Positions 26,699 through 29,308 of a stretch of DNA of 29,308 nucleotides are shown here, in pieces. Each line of letters opens with the position of its first letter. The first letter of the stretch is position 1. This DNA is from Zygnema cylindricum (Eukaryota > Streptophyta > Zygnematophyceae > Zygnematales > Zygnemataceae), in the NCBI GenBank assembly GCA_037447655.1, contig JBBHKE010002310.1, positions 53,073 to 82,380 on the forward strand, given 5' to 3'. A program made the position numbers and the translations under genes. The notes under the pieces were generated by a model, which was given only the letters and a program-made list of their open reading frames with translations, was not told the DNA's origin and made no database searches.

Positions 26699-28280
26699 GG
26701 TTTTCAAGCATTTTGTCAAGCATTGTTTGATGTTGGCGTTTTGTCCAACGAAAGTGTTGACATCGACCATCTACTTTCGTCCCTAAATAGCGTAAAAAAC
26801 TACATTATATCTTTTGCCAAAAGTATTCGTAGTTTGATCATCCAAAAACTTAGAGAAAATATTGATAACAATATTTTTGTCGCATTTACGGTTGATCTCT
26901 GGACGAAGACGGTAAAAATAACCTCATTTATGTCAGTAGCCGCTCATTTTATTGACAAAGGATTTAAACTTCATGCACGCTCGCTTCAAGTCGATCATTT
27001 TCTGGAGGAAAAACATACCGCATAAAATGTTTTAACGACTTTCAAATATTGTTTGACCAAATTTGAAATGTCAAATTTTGATGTTTTGGAAAATCGTTGT
27101 GTTGTTGTGATCAAGAGTGGCTCTAACATGTGTCCGGTTGAAGGTCTACCGAGTATGTTTTCTTTAATACCTTGCGCGGTCCATAAAATTGTTACAATTG
27201 TAACAACGATTTTGAACAAGAGCAGAACTTCCAAAAAATACAAATACGATGTGGAAGTTCCTAAATTGTCTGATCTAATTGATTTTTGTAACTCGTTGAT
27301 CACGTTTTTCAAACATAGTAATTTACAAAATCTTTTGAAAAACGCTTTAAAACAAAAAAACGCAACGCGGTGGAATTCTTTGCTCCGAATGCTTAAAAGT
27401 ATTAACGATGCATTCAATGAGATAGGATCAATCGCTCAGGCAAAAATAAATTAAAACTTTTTGCTCGTATCGATAAGACTCATTTTACCGAACTTATACG
27501 ATTTTTTGAAAGGTTTCAAGAAGCGACCCTAAAGTTGGAAAAATTAAAAAAACCAACTTTACATTTGGTTGTGTTTGAACGATCGTCTGTCCATAACCAG
27601 TGTAATATAAGAAAAAATCTTACAATGACGGTGAAAAATAATGCCTCCCCGATTCCCCAATCTTGCAAAAACTGAAATAACTTTTTATGAAATTCGCACA
27701 ACCGAATTGGGGCCTTCACGGGTATCATATGGTCGCGGCTCTTTTAGATCTCTGACAAAAACATAGGCTTGAAATAATTGGGGTATCGAAAACCGAAATT
27801 GAAAGCGCGAGGGTCAAACTTTGAGAACTCGCAAACAGCCTCATTGATAACGTTGATTTCGGTAGTCCTCGACGTATAACAAAAAAACGAAAAACATCGC
27901 AAAGTATGGACGGTTTCCACAACTTTATTGGTGAGAACGATGACAAAAATGAGGTTTTTAATACCAGCGACAAAAAAACGATTGTTAATGATGAATTTAA
28001 ACGTTACTTTGTTTTTAAATTAACCAGCGACGAAATATTGAACTTTGACATACTTGAATGGTGGAAAAAAAATCAAGTGTATGTGCGAAAGATGGAGGAT
28101 TTCCTCTTCTATCTTGTGTCGCTATATCCGTTCTAGCTATTCCGGCTTCTAGCTCTATATCCAAATGCAATTTTTTCGGATGCCGGGAACACGATCACAA
28201 AAAAGAGGAGCTCACTAGCGACTTCAAATGTTATTGATCTTTTGTGTGTTAGATCCAACCGAGATCTTTTAAACGCATAG
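26699..28280 (+). pseudogene. hAT transposase, frameshifted
   Basis: A 3' splice-like site (TTTTTTTTCTCAG at 26687-26699) precedes the first recognisable exon. NIFVAFTVDLWTK carries the first catalytic Asp, followed by AAHFIDKGFKLHARSLQVDH. After a TAA at 27023 the same frame gives IKSGSNM where T-D-N-G-S-N is usual, so the second Asp appears lost, then FFKHSNLQNLLKNALKQKN and TRWNSLLRMLKS. A shifted frame gives FERFQEATLKLEKLKKPTLH. The C-terminal dimerisation region reads FDILEWWKKNQVYVRKMEDF and IPASSSISKC, where S-E-R is usual. In a last frame GNTITKKRSSLATSNVIDLL ends with TAG at 28278. No BED zinc finger was found upstream. It is non-functional. Confidence 0.88.
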
Positions 28281-28743
28281 TTTTTTTTTGTTTTGTTTTA
28301 TATTTTTGTTTTTAATTATTGCTATTTTTTTAGTATTAGTTATATTGTTTTTTTTTCTTTTAAAATTTTGTTGTATTTCACAATTTTTATAGTGTTTTTT
28401 TTTTAAACCGGAATGCTTATTTTTAAAATCGTAGTATTCATACCAAATTTAGATTTATAGATTTTGTGTAATTTTTAAGTTTGAGGTTGAAAATTTGTAT
28501 AATAGAGTAAAAATATGTTGTGATTTTTTTAATTCTATATTTGATATTACATAAGAATTTCTATATTTTTGCATATCATAATGTGTTTTTTGCAAATTGA
28601 TTTTCTATGTGAAAAACTAAGATTTTCTTTTTTTAGCATACATAATAAAAACTTTACCTTTTTTGCATATATAATAACATAGTATCGTAGTCGAAAAAAA
28701 ACCGTCCAAAAATTGTAGCGAAAAAATTAGATTTGCAAGAGAA

Positions 28744-28802
28744 TAAACATTAATCTAAGAGTTTAAACATTAATCTAAGAGGTTAAACATTAATCTAAGA
28801 GT
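28744..28802. repeat. 20-bp tandem repeat, three units
   Basis: TAAACATTAATCTAAGAG starts at 28744, 28764 and 28784 with a 20-bp period, within the AT-rich 3' part of the hAT element. No coding role is apparent. Confidence 0.9.
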
Positions 28803-29161
28803 AACACGCAAAATTATGAGAAAATCTCTTTAGGGAGGTGACTGTCGAGGTAAAAAAATATACGTCAAGAGAGATTGCAAAAAGACAAATTAGTAAAAAG
28901 AAGAGGTACACGATCTGTTTTTTTGTAAAACAAGATGTTAGGCGTTGTAATTTACTAATATTGTATTTATTCGGGTACTGGCGGGTACAAGTAGTCGCGG
29001 GAAATCGAGTTTCGGTTAAATATTTATTTTTGTAATGGCCTATCGGGTAACAGGTAATAATTTAGGAGCGTGACATAACCCGGTCGGGTGTCGGGTACTC
29101 AGATTTTGATTTTTTTTTTGTAGGTTTCGAGTATCTAAAATTATGACCTTTGCGACCTCTA

Positions 29162-29189
29162 GTTAACACTAATAGCGATTCGCGGTGTG
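29162..29189. repeat. Right TIR of the tiny palindromic element
   Basis: GTTAACACTAATAGC followed by GATTCGCGGTGTG is the inverted partner of 25658-25685 and closely matches the E1/E2 TIR. It directly abuts the hAT terminus CTCTA. The outer dinucleotide is TG where TA would be expected. Confidence 0.6.
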
Positions 29190-29308
29190 CAGTAACAAAT
29201 ACTTAAATACTCATATAGGTATATTATACGCACATGAGATTTGTCTTAACTCGGTCTCAGACTTTTGGTGTTTCAAACTTAGGGTGAGGTTCCATTAGGA
29301 AAAAAATG

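Larger units (their letters stand above)
25686..29161 (+). mobile_element. hAT-superfamily DNA transposon, degenerate
   Basis: The element starts TAGTGTTGTGTATCG and ends GCGACCTCTA (inverted TAGAGGTCGC), giving short imperfect TIRs with the hAT-like TAG-N-G start. The left flank is GTGTTAAC and the right flank GTTAACAC. This is readable as an 8-bp target duplication whose right copy lost one GT, within a palindromic target. The left end is rich in TATCG/CGATA motifs, and the right end has five CGGGT motifs (28970-29097), typical of subterminal transposase-binding clusters. The interior carries a broken transposase (26699-28280), with a probable intron before it. Confidence 0.75.

Noticed and set aside
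28838-29035. 65-residue ORF near the right end of the hAT element
   Set aside because: It lies in the subterminal CGGGT-repeat region and resembles no transposase segment.

Overview
The window looks like gene-poor, repeat-dense eukaryotic nuclear DNA. I see no bacterial operons, no rRNA or functional tRNA gene, and no intact single-copy host gene. Plant-type telomere-like motifs, a chromodomain Ty3/gypsy element and Ty1/copia elements favour the green lineage (alga or seedless plant more than crop). A large repeat-rich fungal genome cannot be excluded, because a minus-strand gene near 5-6 kb resembles the fungal Crypton/GCR1_C family.

Layout: 1-1428 is AT-rich DNA without recognisable genes. 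1429-2552 is a 1.1-kb palindrome made of two head-to-head TIR elements. 2553-4764 is noncoding, with telomere-like motifs and a 156-bp direct repeat. 4765-6372 (minus) is a broken gene with a recombinase-like exon, coiled coil, Pro/Ser/Thr-rich repeats and a GCR1_C-like C-terminus. 6529-7275 is a polypyrimidine tract running into a 650-bp AT microsatellite. 7277-8185 (minus) holds an unrecognised two-part ORF. 8182-24138 is a minus-strand chromovirus (gag, protease, RT, RNase H, integrase, chromodomain) split by a nested insertion at 10255-21087.

The nested part has clear boundaries. Copia element A (10255-21087) sits in the RNase H region of the gypsy element, with near-identical 5-bp target duplications (CGTAT/GGTAT). 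Copia element B (14051-20398) sits in the 3' LTR of A, with a perfect 5-bp duplication (CGGCC). B has two 1003-bp LTRs differing at about 11 sites and three visible coding lesions. A is an internally deleted, more diverged copy that carries a fragment of a third LTR. The insertion order is therefore gypsy, then A, then B.

The most unusual signals are in the copia LTRs. The gag start codon lies inside the LTR. The primer binding site follows the LTR directly, is complementary to the anticodon arm (not the 3' end) of initiator tRNA-Met, and is itself coding sequence in gag. Both LTR families also carry an antisense tRNA-like module; in B it has a consensus-like B box.

24139-25252 has nothing I recognise. 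25253-25659 is a possible hAT-type MITE. 25686-29161 is a degenerate hAT transposon inserted in the centre of a tiny palindromic element, whose TIRs match those of the palindrome at 1429-2552.
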